A stretch of 52,658 bases of DNA from assembly GCA_003339415.1 (NCBI GenBank), contig PDHQ01000242.1, positions 1 through 52,658 on the forward strand. Reading direction: 5' to 3'. This DNA comes from Ophiocordyceps camponoti-saundersi (nom. inval.) (lineage: Eukaryota > Ascomycota > Sordariomycetes > Hypocreales > Ophiocordycipitaceae). Every line of letters starts with the position of its first letter. Position 1 is the first letter of the stretch. Positions 25,301 through 37,489 of the stretch are shown piece after piece. The position numbers and the translations under genes were made by a program. The notes beneath the pieces are model-generated. The model searched no databases. It was given only the letters and a program-made list of their open reading frames with translations, and had not been told where the DNA came from.

Positions 25301-28266
25301 AGCTTAAGGTATTTATATATTTTAGCGATATACCCGAAATAATAATAATTATAGTATCGCTAGGGGCGGACCGCGTTCGAGAATAGCTTTATACGAAAAA
25401 TCTAAGCGTTAATAGCTAGCTTATTATCGTAGAGTTTATTAATATCGACTAGTAATTTAAAGCTAATAATAACCGCTATCTTAGTAAATCTAAGCTAAGG
25501 CTTAAGCGCTTATAGATAAGCTATAGGTATTTTATTAACTTATACTATCTTATTAAAAAGGTTATTATATTCCCTAATAGTAAAGTTTAGAGAAAGTTCT
25601 TTAGTAATAATATTATAGATTCTATCTATAATAATTACCTTATCGCCGAAAATAAGCGTAACCTAGCTTAGGTCCTAAGTAAAGGTAGCTATATTTTTAT
25701 TAAAGGTAAGTTTAATATCCTTATTATTAAGGCGGCGTATAGCTAAGTATAAGTTAGAGCGAATAGCGGTATTAATAGCTTATACGGTATCGCGTATTAT
25801 CTTATTTATAATATTATCTATTATATCTACTAAATAAATAATAATTTTTTTTTTATAACGTAAGGGAAGCTTTTTTTCTAAGTTATATAGTAAAATTAAA
25901 GCTAATATAACTTATACCTATATTTAATATTCTCCCTATTTCGTTATCTTTAAATATAATAATTTACGGAGGGTAATAATAATAATATCCTTAATTTTCT
26001 TATACGTAATATAATTAATCTAGGTCCGGATTTAGTCCGATTTAAGTTCCTTATAAGCTACTATTATAGCTTAAGCTATATAAAACGCGTTAGCTAATAT
26101 AATACCTAGTAGTTAATAATATAATTCTTTCTTATTCCTATTAACTAGGACCTATAATAATCCTTAGTTATATCTAGTATATTTTCTATTAAAGTTAGTA
26201 TTTTTAGATTAGTATATAGATAAATTTAACCTATATTCGGAGCGCGTTATAACCTTAGTTCCTCTACGAAAATTTCTTCCTCCTTCGTTACGGTCGCGAC
26301 TACCCCCGGCCGGAACTCGGCTAGGCATAGCTTTACTCCGAATTAAATAGCGAATCCGACGCCGCTAATATCTTACCTTTTCCTTTTAGATCGCGCCTTA
26401 TACTAGGCGCGTGTCGTTTTTATTTCCTTTAATTTAAAATATTTATATATTATATAAAGGATAAAGCGGCGTTATTATAAAAGTTTATTATATTATATAG
26501 AAGTAAATTTACGGGGACGGAAACATAGTTAAGGAAATAAATATTTTAAAGTTATACGAAGCTTTATATAGTTTATATAATAACGGTTAGTAAAGAACTA
26601 ATTTATACCTTAATTAGTAGCGATAGTAAGGGAGGAATATAGTTAGTTAATAAAAGATTCGTATAAAATATCTTAGAATATTATAGCTAATTCAAGTTCC
26701 GGGATATTTTTATAAGCTCGTATAACTATTATAAGAAGTTACTTCTCCCCCTAATAGTCCGTGCTTAAGGCTTATTAAATTAGTTAAAGTTTACTAAGAA
26801 GGGTATTAAGGGTATTTATTATAGTCTTATTAAGTTATTTATATTATATAATATTAAATAAAAGTATAGTCTAGTTTATCTAATATAAGAAATAATTCGT
26901 ATAAGTATTAAAATACGTATCTAAAAAAGTATAGATTTTATCTTATCGTTTATTTATACTAATAAAATATAGGAAATAGTTTTAGGCCTTATCTAATAAG
27001 ATATTCGGAAAAATAGCGTAGTATTAATCTTCCGTAATACTAATCCTTAAGTAATAGCTAATAAAAATCCGGGTCTTATTAATTAGTATATTATATAGCT
27101 TTCTAGTATAGTTCTAATCTTTTCGCTATCCTTTAAGGAAAGCGGTAACCTTATCTAAAGAGATTAGTCTATTCTTAACTTAACGTATTAATAGTAGTAA
27201 ATAAACTTATATAATACTTATTAAAAATTAAGGGATATCTAAGATAGTTAGGATTAGCGTTACCGAGGTAAGGCGTAGTAATACTAACTTATTATAGTTT
27301 ATTATCTATAATATTTAAGTTATACGAATCTAAAATTATTACGGTTATAGTATAATATTCTAAGGGGGCTATATTAAGATAGTAGCTAAGACTATTTTTA
27401 ATTCGTAAAGCTATATAGGAGTTATATTTAATATTATATAATTTTATAATATTAGTCCTAAGAGGTTAAGGGTAGTATACTTTATTATAAGTTATAGCGG
27501 TAAGCTGGGGGTTATTTTATAAGTAGGAATAGGGGTTATAAATAATCTCGCAAAGCGTTAAATAAGTATTTTATTTCTAAGGAGAGGGACGTATTATATA
27601 ATAATAAGTTAAGTTAGTTTTTTAAGGAATATATAGTAAATATAACTTAATTAGTAGTAAGTTTAGCCCTCGAGTTTTAATTAGATTATATAAAGAAGGT
27701 TTTCCCCGTAAAGGTTAAAGTATATAATATCGTATATTTATTATATAATAAATATAGTTAATTTAATCTTTTTAGGTACTTATATAAGGTCCAGTTATAT
27801 ATCCTAGTATATAGAGTTTATACTCTAAGTCTAAATATAGTAAGATAATATATTTCCTTTTATTATCTTATCGTACGATATAAGGGAGTTATCGCTTATA
27901 GTTTATTCGTAATATTTATTATAGGATTTATTATCTTAAGAAATCGAAGCTATATTATTATTATATACGTTTCTAAAATACTATTAAAAATAATATTGTA
28001 TAACTAATAGAAGTACCGGGTAAATATAGCTCTTCGGTTAGAATTTTAATATTAGTATATATTATATATTACCTTAATCTTTTAATTTTAATAGTAGTAC
28101 TAGGCTAATATAGCTCTTCGGTTAGATCTTACTATCGGAAAAAGGGTAAAAATATAAGTATTAGATAACAGCGGGTATAGAGGCTTTTCGGAGTCGTATA
28201 ATAATTATCTCTTTATTTTAGCTAATCTATAATTAACTAATAATAACTAATATAACTACTAATTAG
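19304..28266. other. Element C right interior, no intact gene
   Basis: About 9 kb of RIP-mutated DNA with residual CpG-rich patches. Plus-strand protein-like stretches broken only by TAA/TAG occur, most clearly at about 19640-21370 and 22430-24630, but no family could be named. A 37-bp direct repeat lies near the right LTR (28006-28042 and 28090-28126). It probably holds the remaining body of element C and perhaps further nested elements. Confidence 0.4.
28006..28126. repeat. 37-bp direct repeat pair inside element C
   Basis: 28006-28042 and 28090-28126 match closely and share the exact core AATATAGCTCTTCGGTTAGA; the offset is 84 bp. They lie about 140 bp inside the right LTR, which would be the leader region if element C reads on the minus strand. 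Confidence 0.65.
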
Positions 28267-28567
28267 TATTAAGTAGTCTTTATATATATATATATAAGGT
28301 AAAGAAAGTAAAGGTAACCTAAATCGTATATAATTAAGATAGATATTTTTCCTATTTCGTACGAGGAAGGACGGCTATATAGCTAGTTAATATTTTACCC
28401 CTTATACCTCCTTATCTATTATAAGATATCTCCTAGCCCCTAAGTCGTACGAGTTATAACTTAGGTATTAATATACGAGCCGTTATAAGCTCCTATTATG
28501 TTCGAGGTATCCTTTATATATATATTATATAGCAGATATAAAGGGGTATAAGATAATAATACTAATA
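28267..28567. repeat. Right LTR of element C (301 bp)
   Basis: Full-length direct repeat of 8011-8311, followed directly by the pentamer GCTAA. Confidence 0.9.
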
Positions 28568-28572
28568 GCTAA
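28568..28572. repeat. Target-site duplication of element C, right
   Basis: GCTAA, identical to 8006-8010. Confidence 0.85.
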
Positions 28573-28667
28573 CTAAGCTATAAATTTATTTAAATAAGTT
28601 ATATATAATAGCTATAAAAATAGCTAAGTATATTAGCGAAAAAAGGGAACTAAGTAGCTTATAAGTA

Positions 28668-28703
28668 AGTATAAAGTAAAGTATAAAGTAGAGTATAAAG
28701 TAA
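28668..28703. repeat. 12-bp tandem repeat, three copies
   Basis: AGTATAAAGTAA occurs three times in tandem with one G/A difference in the second copy. Confidence 0.75.
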
Positions 28704-29079
28704 AAAAAGGTAAAGCTAATAATTATAAATAAAAGTAAATTTAAGCTAATTTATATTACGCTTAGGGGTAAAATAAAATATTAAAGCTTTACCTTATTAT
28801 AATAATAATAATAGCTTAAGCTAACGCTTTAGCTAAGGTAACCGTATTAATAGCTACTTTTAATATTTTTTCTCTTATTATAGCTGCTAATCTTCCTTTT
28901 TAAAAAACTTATATATTAGTTTTATTATACTTAAATATACTTATTATAAATAAATAAATAACTATTAAAGCTAATAAGGTAAAGGGCGGAGCGGTAAAAA
29001 TAGCGAAAATAGTAAAAATAGCGATAATTATAGCTAATTTAATTATTAAACTAAAAATAAAAATAATAATAATAGTAAA

Positions 29080-29280
29080 ATTAAAAGCGGGGGTAAAGAT
29101 AATAAAAATTATAATAGCGAAGGCGGCGATAGTAGAGGCGATAATAGCGGAGGCGGTAATAATAAAGTTTATAATAAAAATAGTAATAATAATAATAGCG
29201 GTAATAATAGCGGTAATAAAGCTATTAATAAAAATAATTATTATTATTATTACTTACTTAAAGCTAAACTTTTATTAAAA
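29080..29280 (+). pseudogene. Low-complexity AAT/GCGG-rich stretch, possible Gly/Asn/Ser-rich relic
   Basis: Units such as AATAGCGG recur with a triplet-compatible period, giving a Gly/Ser/Asn-rich frame on the plus strand. It may be a degenerate microsatellite or a disordered protein tail. Confidence 0.35.
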
Positions 29281-30605
29281 AAAGTTTAGGTTAAAAGTTT
29301 ATATAAAGTTAAATAAAATTTAATTTATTATTAGCTACTTATAGCGTAATATTAACTAAATATTATAAAATATTAATTAAAAAGTAGCTAATTATATAAA
29401 AATAAATTATTTTAAATATATCCTTATTAATATTTATAAAATAAAGCGTATTTTTAACTTAAATTAGTAAAAGCTAAAGCTAAAAATAATATTAAAAATA
29501 AAAGCGGAGAATAAGATAGCGGCTTAAATACTAATTATTATTATATTAATATTAAGTAATAAATTAAAGTAAGTAAGAAAAGATAAGAGGGATAATAAAG
29601 CGGAGGGAGTAAGCGGGGCGGAGGAGGGGGTTATTATAAAGGTAATTAGGGGAGTAAAGGGGGAGTTAGGGGTAAGAGAGGTAGCGGAGAAAATAATAAA
29701 AAAGTCTAAGCCGGAGCTAAACCTTATATAAATACTAAAGTCCCCTCTTATAAAATCTATATTAATAGCGCGGAAGCGTATAGCGGAGAGTAATAATAAT
29801 AGCTTAGAAAATAAGCTTATAAAAATTAAAGGTATTATTAAGCGTAGAGAATAAAGTAAAGGGTAAGGTAGGAAAAAAAGTAAGAAAGCTAAGTAAGCTA
29901 AGTAAAGCTAAGTAAAGTAAAGAGCGGAGTTAAGAGTAAAAAGTAAAGTAAATAAATAATAATAATTATATAATAAAAATACTAAAAATTATTCCTTATA
30001 CTTAAACTATATATTTAATTATTTTAATATATTTAAGTATTATTAAGTAATAAAAAAAGGTTAAATTAGTAAAAGCGTTATAAGTAGATAAACTATAAAG
30101 TAAGTAAGCTTATAATAGCTTTATAACTAAATATTTTATTAAAGTCCCTATAATCTTAAATTATTATTATTATTATTATAGTACTTTAGGGGCTATAGAA
30201 GTAGCTGCTAGAACCTTAGTAGTAAGTCGAGTAGGAAAAACCCTCCTAAAAGAGGTAAAACCCCCCGCTATATAGTAGGACCGCGTCCGGCTCGGGGCTA
30301 GGCTAAGCGCTCTGCGCGTATAAAGAAAATAACTATCGGTTACGGTAATACTATATAACGTAAAGAAAGATAAGGAAAGATAGATAAAATAAGGAAAAGA
30401 TAATAATAGCGGCGGTACGTACTACTTATATATACCGGTATATACCTTCTTAGCCTTTAAGTATATATTACTTAACTTTTAGGTATATAGCTACGTACCT
30501 CTTCTACGTATAATATATACCTAAGTACGTACCTTTTTTTTAAGCTTTCCTAATCGGGAAGCTTTCCTAATTAAGAAGTTAGTTTTTATAAATTAGTAAC
30601 TTAAG

Positions 30606-30640
30606 GCCTAAGGGTATATAAAGGAGGGGGGGGTCACTTT
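30606..30640 (+). promoter_or_regulatory. TATA-like box and poly-G block, possible promoter
   Basis: GGGTATATAAAGG followed by a run of eight or more G, upstream of the plus-strand protein-like region that starts near 30900. Context only. Confidence 0.25.
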
Positions 30641-32689
30641 TACTAATATAAGCGGGCTATCGTTATCTTATTATTTTTTTAGTAATTTTAACTATATAAG
30701 TAATTCTTAGCGCGCGTAACTAATCTATAGCTAACCTATACCGGAGTAAAATACCCGCTAAACTTAATTTTCCTTAAGCGGTATCTTACGTAAGGTATAT
30801 TAATACGCTTATTAGCTTTAGGGACTTTTATTAAGTATAAAAAAGTAAGTACTTAGCCCTAGCGTGCGTTTATATTTACTAATAACTAGGGTAAATTATC
30901 TAAGCGCGGCTTACGTTAAATACGCGAATAATCGTACTAGGTATTAGCTAATTAATAATCCCGCTATAGCTAAGGCTATTCGCGCTATAGTTAAGGTCGC
31001 CCGCTAGCTAAGCTTTAATTATAACGCTTAAATAATAAGTAATATTAAAGTTATATTAAGTTCGTAATAAGTCTTATACTAATAAGTATAATAAAAAAAT
31101 ATAATTTAACGCGTTAAAAAGATACGCGCTATCGCGCGTTATAATAATATTTACGCTAATTAAGTTATATAAGCGGCTATTAGCCGCGTACCGCTTTAAA
31201 GCTTATAGCCTCCCGCTATTAGGAAAAACCTTATTATTAAGGTAACTAAAAGTCTAATTAGCGCTAACTAACTTATTATTATTATATTAGCTTAAATATA
31301 AAAATAGCGTATTTTTTATATATAAGTAATTAACTTTTTTAAGTAGTTAACCGAAAAGCTACGCTATATCCGCTACGCTGCTAAGAATAACGCGCGCTTA
31401 TAGGGGAGCCCGTCTCTTACTAATTATCCTCCTATCTTTTATATTTTACCTTTTATTATTAGTTCCGCTTCCGCCCTAGTATTTATTAAATCTAAATTTA
31501 AGTCCGAGTTAGAGGCTAATAAGCTTAGCAAGCCTAAGATTACTTTTACCCTAAGCGTTAAGGTTACCCCCGCTACTAGGGAGGATATTATTAGCGCTTA
31601 TATTAAGACCGCGCCGCCTCTTTATAAGGAGATCTCTAATCTTATTTAAAATAGTCCGGTTAATAATATATTTAGTAATAAAAACTATATAACGCTAGTT
31701 AGTAACTATACTATATCCGGTAAAAAGAAGGAGTTAGTAATAGAGGAGAAATAAGTAATTTTAATTTACGCTTATAATTATAGTTAAGGTTAGGGCCGCG
31801 GCTAAGGCCGCGGCTATAGTAAGCGCAGTTAGTCCCGCGCTTCGCGTAGTTAAGTTAATACCTTATATATAGTTAAAATAGTTTAGCTTCGGGGCTAGGT
31901 AAGCGGCTAGTAAGATAAATAATAAAATTATCGCTATAAAGTAGCTTTTATATATTTATTATAAAGCTAAAAGCCTTATCTCCCTTATTTATTTTACTTT
32001 TATAAAGTAATATTATAAGGTTAAATTAATATAATTATTTAAGTAAAAGAAACTAGCGTATAAATTTAGCTATAAATTAAAAATTATTAAGCGCTTTAGT
32101 AAGGTTATGCTAGTCTTATATTAGTTACTAGTTAGTATTAAAAAATAGCTTATTTTTATAAGTAAAAATATAGTTAAGAAAGATATATAATATTATCTTA
32201 TTTTTGCTATTATAAGGGCACCGCCTTAAAGCTACCTTAAGGACCTTATAAGCTTAGAGAAAAGAATTAAGTTTAATATATCTAGTTTAAAATTATATAA
32301 ATATTATATTAATAAATTTAGGAAATCCCTTATAAATATATAAGGCGGACTTAGCTTTAAGCTATAATAATTTATTAATAAGGTAGCTATAAGATTACTT
32401 ATATTTCTTAAGCTTACTTTCTCGGGAATATTATTAGAGGAGCTATTTTTCTTAAAGTTTAATATCGAAGTTACGTTACGTATATTTAGCCTCTAATTTA
32501 GGTCTAGTCTATATCTTATAGAATTCCTCTAAATTTTATAATACTTAATATCTCTATTAATAAAGGCGCCCCTTATACTTATATCTAACTTACTTAGCGG
32601 CTTTCTTTATTATAATATAGATAAGGTTTACTATACTTATATATTAAAAGCGGTAATAAGTATAAGCTATCTAATAAATTAAGTATAAG

Positions 32690-35600
32690 TTAAGGGGGGG
32701 GACGAAAGCCTTTACTTCGATATAATAAAAAGGGGTAGCTTTATAAGCTTTAGTAACGATTTTTAAATATTTAAACTATTTTATAGCTAGCGCCTTTATA
32801 ATAAGGCTATATAGTTTCCCCCCTAATTACGTAAATAGGGCAAACTAAGATATATTAAATATAATCGCTAATTTAATAGCTTTAATATATACCTCCCTTA
32901 CTCTTAATAAGGTATAACCTTATATTAATATAATAATCTTAATAAGGGCTAAGTATTAGCGCTTAAGTTTAGTAGTAAGTTTTAAAAAGTAAAATTTTTA
33001 TTAGAGTTTACGGTATAGCTAGACCCCTAAAAGTCTCGCCTCCTATATAAGCTATACTATCTCTATACTAAGCTAAAGCTAGGTTATATCTACTTTCCTA
33101 GCTTTCGTAAAATATATTAACTTATTTTTAGCTAGCTAAAAGGTTATTTTATACTTAAGGGCTTATTATTTATAAATTCGCTACGCTCGCTTAAATTAAA
33201 AGAGTACCTAAGCTTTATTATATCTAATACTAAATATATTAATATTATCGGCGAAATTTACTATAAGTAATCTAATTACTAAGTTTAAATATTAATATAA
33301 TAAAGATATATATAATAGGAAAAGGACTAGTAATATAGGGGATTTTTAAGGGACCCCTTATTAAATTAGGAAAGCGTTACTAAGCTTATAGTTAAACTTA
33401 AGCTATAAGGTTTTAGCGGTAAGATAAGAACGAATAAACGCCGTAACTTATTCGAGGAAGCTTAGGTAGTTAAAAATAACTATTAGCTTATTATAAGAAA
33501 TATAGTTAAAAGCTTTAATAAAGTTTAGTAAAAGAAGCGAGGCGGTGCCGCCTTAGTCTTAGATAATCTTAATAGTTTTAATAAGTATAAGGATTATAAT
33601 ATTAATAAAGCGTTATAGCTTATTACTTATTTAGCTATCTAGGAGGATACTAACCGCTTTCGCTATAAACGCTATTTTCCTAATAATAATTATTTTTAAA
33701 ACTTTCCTTATTATATTAAGGAGCGAAATCGGCCTATACCTGCTTAGGGTATAATATATAGCTAGTAATTTACTTACTTTACGAATAACTATAATATTAA
33801 AAGCTTTAAATTATAATAGGAAATAGCTATTATTAATATAGCCCTAAAAGATTTTTTAGAAAACTTAGATAAGGGGGGGTCCGTATCTTTTTAAGAACCT
33901 AACTAAGATCTTATCGAAGCTAGCGGACTTTTATAAAATAATTAAGGAAAAGGTAAAATAAACGTTATTAGTAATAATCGAATATTTAATATAAAAAAAA
34001 AGGAAAGGTTTATCTAAAATAAAAGGAGGGGCCGAGGCGGTAAGAGTAAGGAAGAATTACTAGCTAAGTAAGATCGCTTTATCTAAGAATATAAATATTA
34101 AGTTTAAGTTAGGGCTTTTCTATAGCGTTAATATATATATAGGCTTCGGCGGGGCCTAGTTTTAAAGCTAGGCTTAACGTTTTATTATCTAAAATATTAC
34201 TAAATTTATTAAGATATTATTAAGGAAATTACGCTAAGCTTTATAACGGGCCGCGCTAATTGCGGATTTTTATATTTTTATTATTTCCTAATAATTTTAC
34301 TAGTAAAAGTTAATAAAGTTAGCTTTCTAATACTTTTAAGCCCGCTTAGCGGCCGCTATAATAGCTACTATTACTTAATTTTACTAATTTTATATTATAA
34401 AGTATAAGTAAACGCGTAATAATATTATAATCTTTATTATTATTTTTAGCTATTTATATAATAAAGTAATTACTCCTTTTAAGTTTTTAGGTATAAAGGT
34501 ATAGTATAGTTTAGGCTTAAGTTAGTTCCGTATTTTAGCCGCGAGTATATTTAAGTAGAAAGAGCGCTAAATTTTAGTTAATATAATATTAAGGCGGAGG
34601 TTAGTATTTATATAAATAATCTACGAAATATAATTAGAGCTAATAAAGTTAAGGTTATTTCCTTAATATATCGCTTAGTAATCTAGCGTAGCCTAAGCTA
34701 GGTTAATAATATTAGTTTATTTATTATATATTTCTTAAGTAACCTCGCCTAGAGGCGTAATAAGTCCGAGATAGAGGCTAATCGTAAGATCGAGAAAGTT
34801 AGCTACTTTAAAGGAGGACCTTTTATAATAATCCTATAAGGGGTAATAGAGGTTAAAGTCTCTATATAAAAAAGTAGCTATTAGGGTTAAGTTAAGGTAA
34901 AGAAAGTTACGCTATAAAAAGGGGCTAGATTAAATTACCGATAAAGGTAAGTAAATAGATATAATTTATAATAAAGGTATAATATAAAAAAAGATAGAAG
35001 CTATATTAGGTATAGTAAAAAGTATTTAAAAGGAGGGGTTTAGTTATTTATAAATATAAAAAATCGCTTAATTACTAAAATTTATAAGTTTATATAGTAA
35101 GATACCGGGAAGCGGAGGGCGTCTAAATTAATTATATTATAATTCTTATAAATAAATAAGATTATAGCTAATAAGGCTATAGAGTATAGTATAAATAAAG
35201 TAATTACGTTTTTATATATTTTAAAAAAAGGTTTTAATTTTTATTAGGAGTAAGGGAGGTAAAAGTTTACGATTATATCGGGGTAAAGGAGGGGGCGGAA
35301 AGAGGGGTAGGGGAGGGGGTAAAAGAGGGTATAATAAAAGGGGAAGGGGTAGGAGGGGGAGGATAGGTTCCCTAAGCTTTACTACTACCCCGTCCGCTAT
35401 AAGATCCGGGGGTAGCGCCGCTCCCGCCTTAGCCCCTCTTCGGTACTAAAGCGGGCTTATTATTTATATTAAAGTAAAGTATAGCTTACGACTATATAGG
35501 GGCTATACGTAACCGCTTCTAGGACTAAACTTTAGTAAAGCTATTATTAGTTTAAAATTAAGTTAGCTAGGAGTAATTTTAAAACTTATAAGGTTAATAT

Positions 35601-36500
35601 ACGTAGTTACTATATACTTAGTTTTAGTATATCTTTATAGTAAAGTAGTTTTAGAACTATAAGGCGTAATTCCCTTTATAGAAGATATAGTTTTTAGTGC
35701 TAGTTTCGGTAAGGGCTAGATATACGCTCTCCTTTTCCGAGTACGCTACGGCTACGTATATTTTATAATATAGCTATTTTCGGTAATATTTCGCTATATA
35801 CTTATATTAGTAATATTAATAGTATTATTAAGGTCGCACCGCGTTATTATAAACTTTTATATAGGAGATTTTTATATTTATAATTAAGTTATTCTATATA
35901 AGTTTATTAGCGTTTATTATATTAGTAATTCCTAGAATAATATAAGTACGCGTAGCTCCTTTATTATAAGGCCGGAGCGCTTAAACTTAAGTAATATCGA
36001 TTTTATTATATTTCTTAATTTATTATAAAAATATATCTTAGTCGCTATAAGTAGCCCTTACTTATACTCCCTTCGCTATAATAAAGAAAGTTTTCTAGCT
36101 ACGGACCGCCCCCTTACTAAAAACGATAAAAATTTACTTAACTAAGCTTACTTATCTTTTATATTCCGGATAAAATATAATTACTATATCTCTATTAGGG
36201 AGTTATTTTATAGCTAATATAGTTTTATATTTTAAAGCTATATTTACGGCCCGTACGATCTCTTATAAAATTAGCTATAAGGTATTTATATTAATTATAA
36301 TATTTTTTATAAATATAATAACTTCTCTATTAAAGCGATTAAGGATAAGTTTAACTATTATACCGCTAATAATAGCTATAGAAGCTTATAATAGCTAAGT
36401 CGGACTAATATTAGGGCTAATAGTTTATAAGAGTACCTTTTATATAGCTTAAATAACTATCTTCTTAATTAACTTAATAATCTTAAGTAAAAGTTAGGTA
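32690..36500 (+). pseudogene. D1: unidentified long coding relic, copy 1
   Basis: Plus-strand protein-like sequence with RIP-type stops, homologous at both DNA and inferred protein level to 37490-43000. Shared blocks at about 33470-33870 include NIVKSFNK, RYFPNNNYF, TYFTNNYNIKS and SFQEPN, matching NIVKS, YFPKNYNIKS and TFQEANKD in copy 2. The pair is more diverged than LTR pairs. A transposon-encoded protein family is likely from context, but I cannot name it. A polypurine-like stretch (AGGGGGG) follows at about 36514. Confidence 0.45.
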
Positions 36501-37489
36501 ATATTTTAATTTAGGGGGGTTATGAATTTTTTATAGAGTTTAGCTTTAAAAGCTACTACGATATTTTAAGCGTCGGAGAACGCCGCGGTAAGTATTACCG
36601 TAGCTAGTTTATTATAAGCTTCCTTTATATCGCCGTTATAAAGGTCCCGTACTTACTCCGCTTCTCCTCCTATCCTAACGCTATTATTATATTATCTTTA
36701 GCTAAATTAAGGGTGCTATAGGGACTGTCCTAGTCCCCGCGCACCCCTATTTACGATTATAGGCGCGTTGCCTACCCCTTAGGCCCTAGCCGAAGCCGCC
36801 GCGGGCGCTATTAACTTCCTCTTAGTAATAAATATATAGTAAAGAGCGAAAGGTTAAGTAACGGGTCCTATCCCGTTTTCGTAAAAGGTTCTATAATCTT
36901 AAATTAAATTTATAAAAAATATAAGTAAAAGCGTTTTTTTATAATTAATTAGTTTATAGCGTAAAGTAAAGTAAGCTATTATTTTTTTTCTTATTATTAT
37001 AAAAGTAATAAGAGGTTATAATTATAAGTATATTATAAGTATAAAAAAACTTATTAAGGCTAATTTTACTATTATAAAGCTAAGTTAAGGCGCTATTAAA
37101 AAACTTTAAAAAGTTTTAATAAATTTATAAAGCGGCGCTAAGTTTTAATTAAGATAGTTTATTAGTAAAGTATTTAGAAAACTAGCTAAATTTCTAAAGC
37201 TTTCCTTTTTTAAAGTTTTAGTAAAGCTATTATTTTTTATAAAATCGGGCCTTTAGAGTCCGAGGAAACTAAAAGGAGATATTCGAAATTTATATTTAAG
37301 TAATAAAAAAAGACTAGAAAGATTTAAAAAAAAATATAAATAAGGTAAGGCTAACTTTTATATTATTAGCGGAGGTATACGGTAATTCTCTTAAAAGCGG
37401 AGCGGATATAAGCTATAAGTTTTTTAATATAAAGGAGTTAATAGCTACGGGCAGCGCGGTAAGATAAGTAAAGGTTAATAAAAAGAATA
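36501..37489. other. Spacer between D1 and D2, no gene seen
   Basis: Starts with a purine-rich stretch and a CpG-rich patch (36540-36850) that retains several CpA and TpG sites. It could include a terminal repeat of the D1 unit, but no partner copy was found. The rest is AT-rich. Confidence 0.35.

Larger units (their letters stand above)
8011..28567. mobile_element. Element C: very large LTR-bounded element (20.6 kb, contains element A)
   Basis: Bounded by two 301-bp direct repeats of equal length and flanked by an identical pentamer GCTAA at 8006-8010 and 28568-28572. The repeats begin TATTAAG and end ACTAATA, as mutated TG...CA ends would. Subtracting element A leaves about 14.6 kb, far more than an ordinary LTR retrotransposon, so there is either more nesting or unusual cargo. 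Orientation is uncertain: a purine-rich stretch beside the left LTR when read on the minus strand favours minus, while a TATA-plus-pyrimidine promoter-like block reads plus. I could not recognise reverse transcriptase or integrase outside the nested element A. Confidence 0.85.
28573..32689. other. RIP-mutated DNA between element C and D1, no intact gene
   Basis: Contains a 12-bp tandem repeat at 28668-28703, a low-complexity Gly/Asn/Ser-type coding relic at about 29080-29280, a TATA-plus-G-rich block near 30610-30640, and a plus-strand protein-like stretch at about 30900-31850 with alternating Gly/Arg codons near 31790-31850. This may be the upstream part of the D1 unit. No family recognised. 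Confidence 0.35.

Noticed and set aside
28900..29950. CRISPR-like or regular spacer array in the repetitive AAT/GCGG stretch
   Set aside because: The repeats are irregular, triplet-like and without unique spacers.
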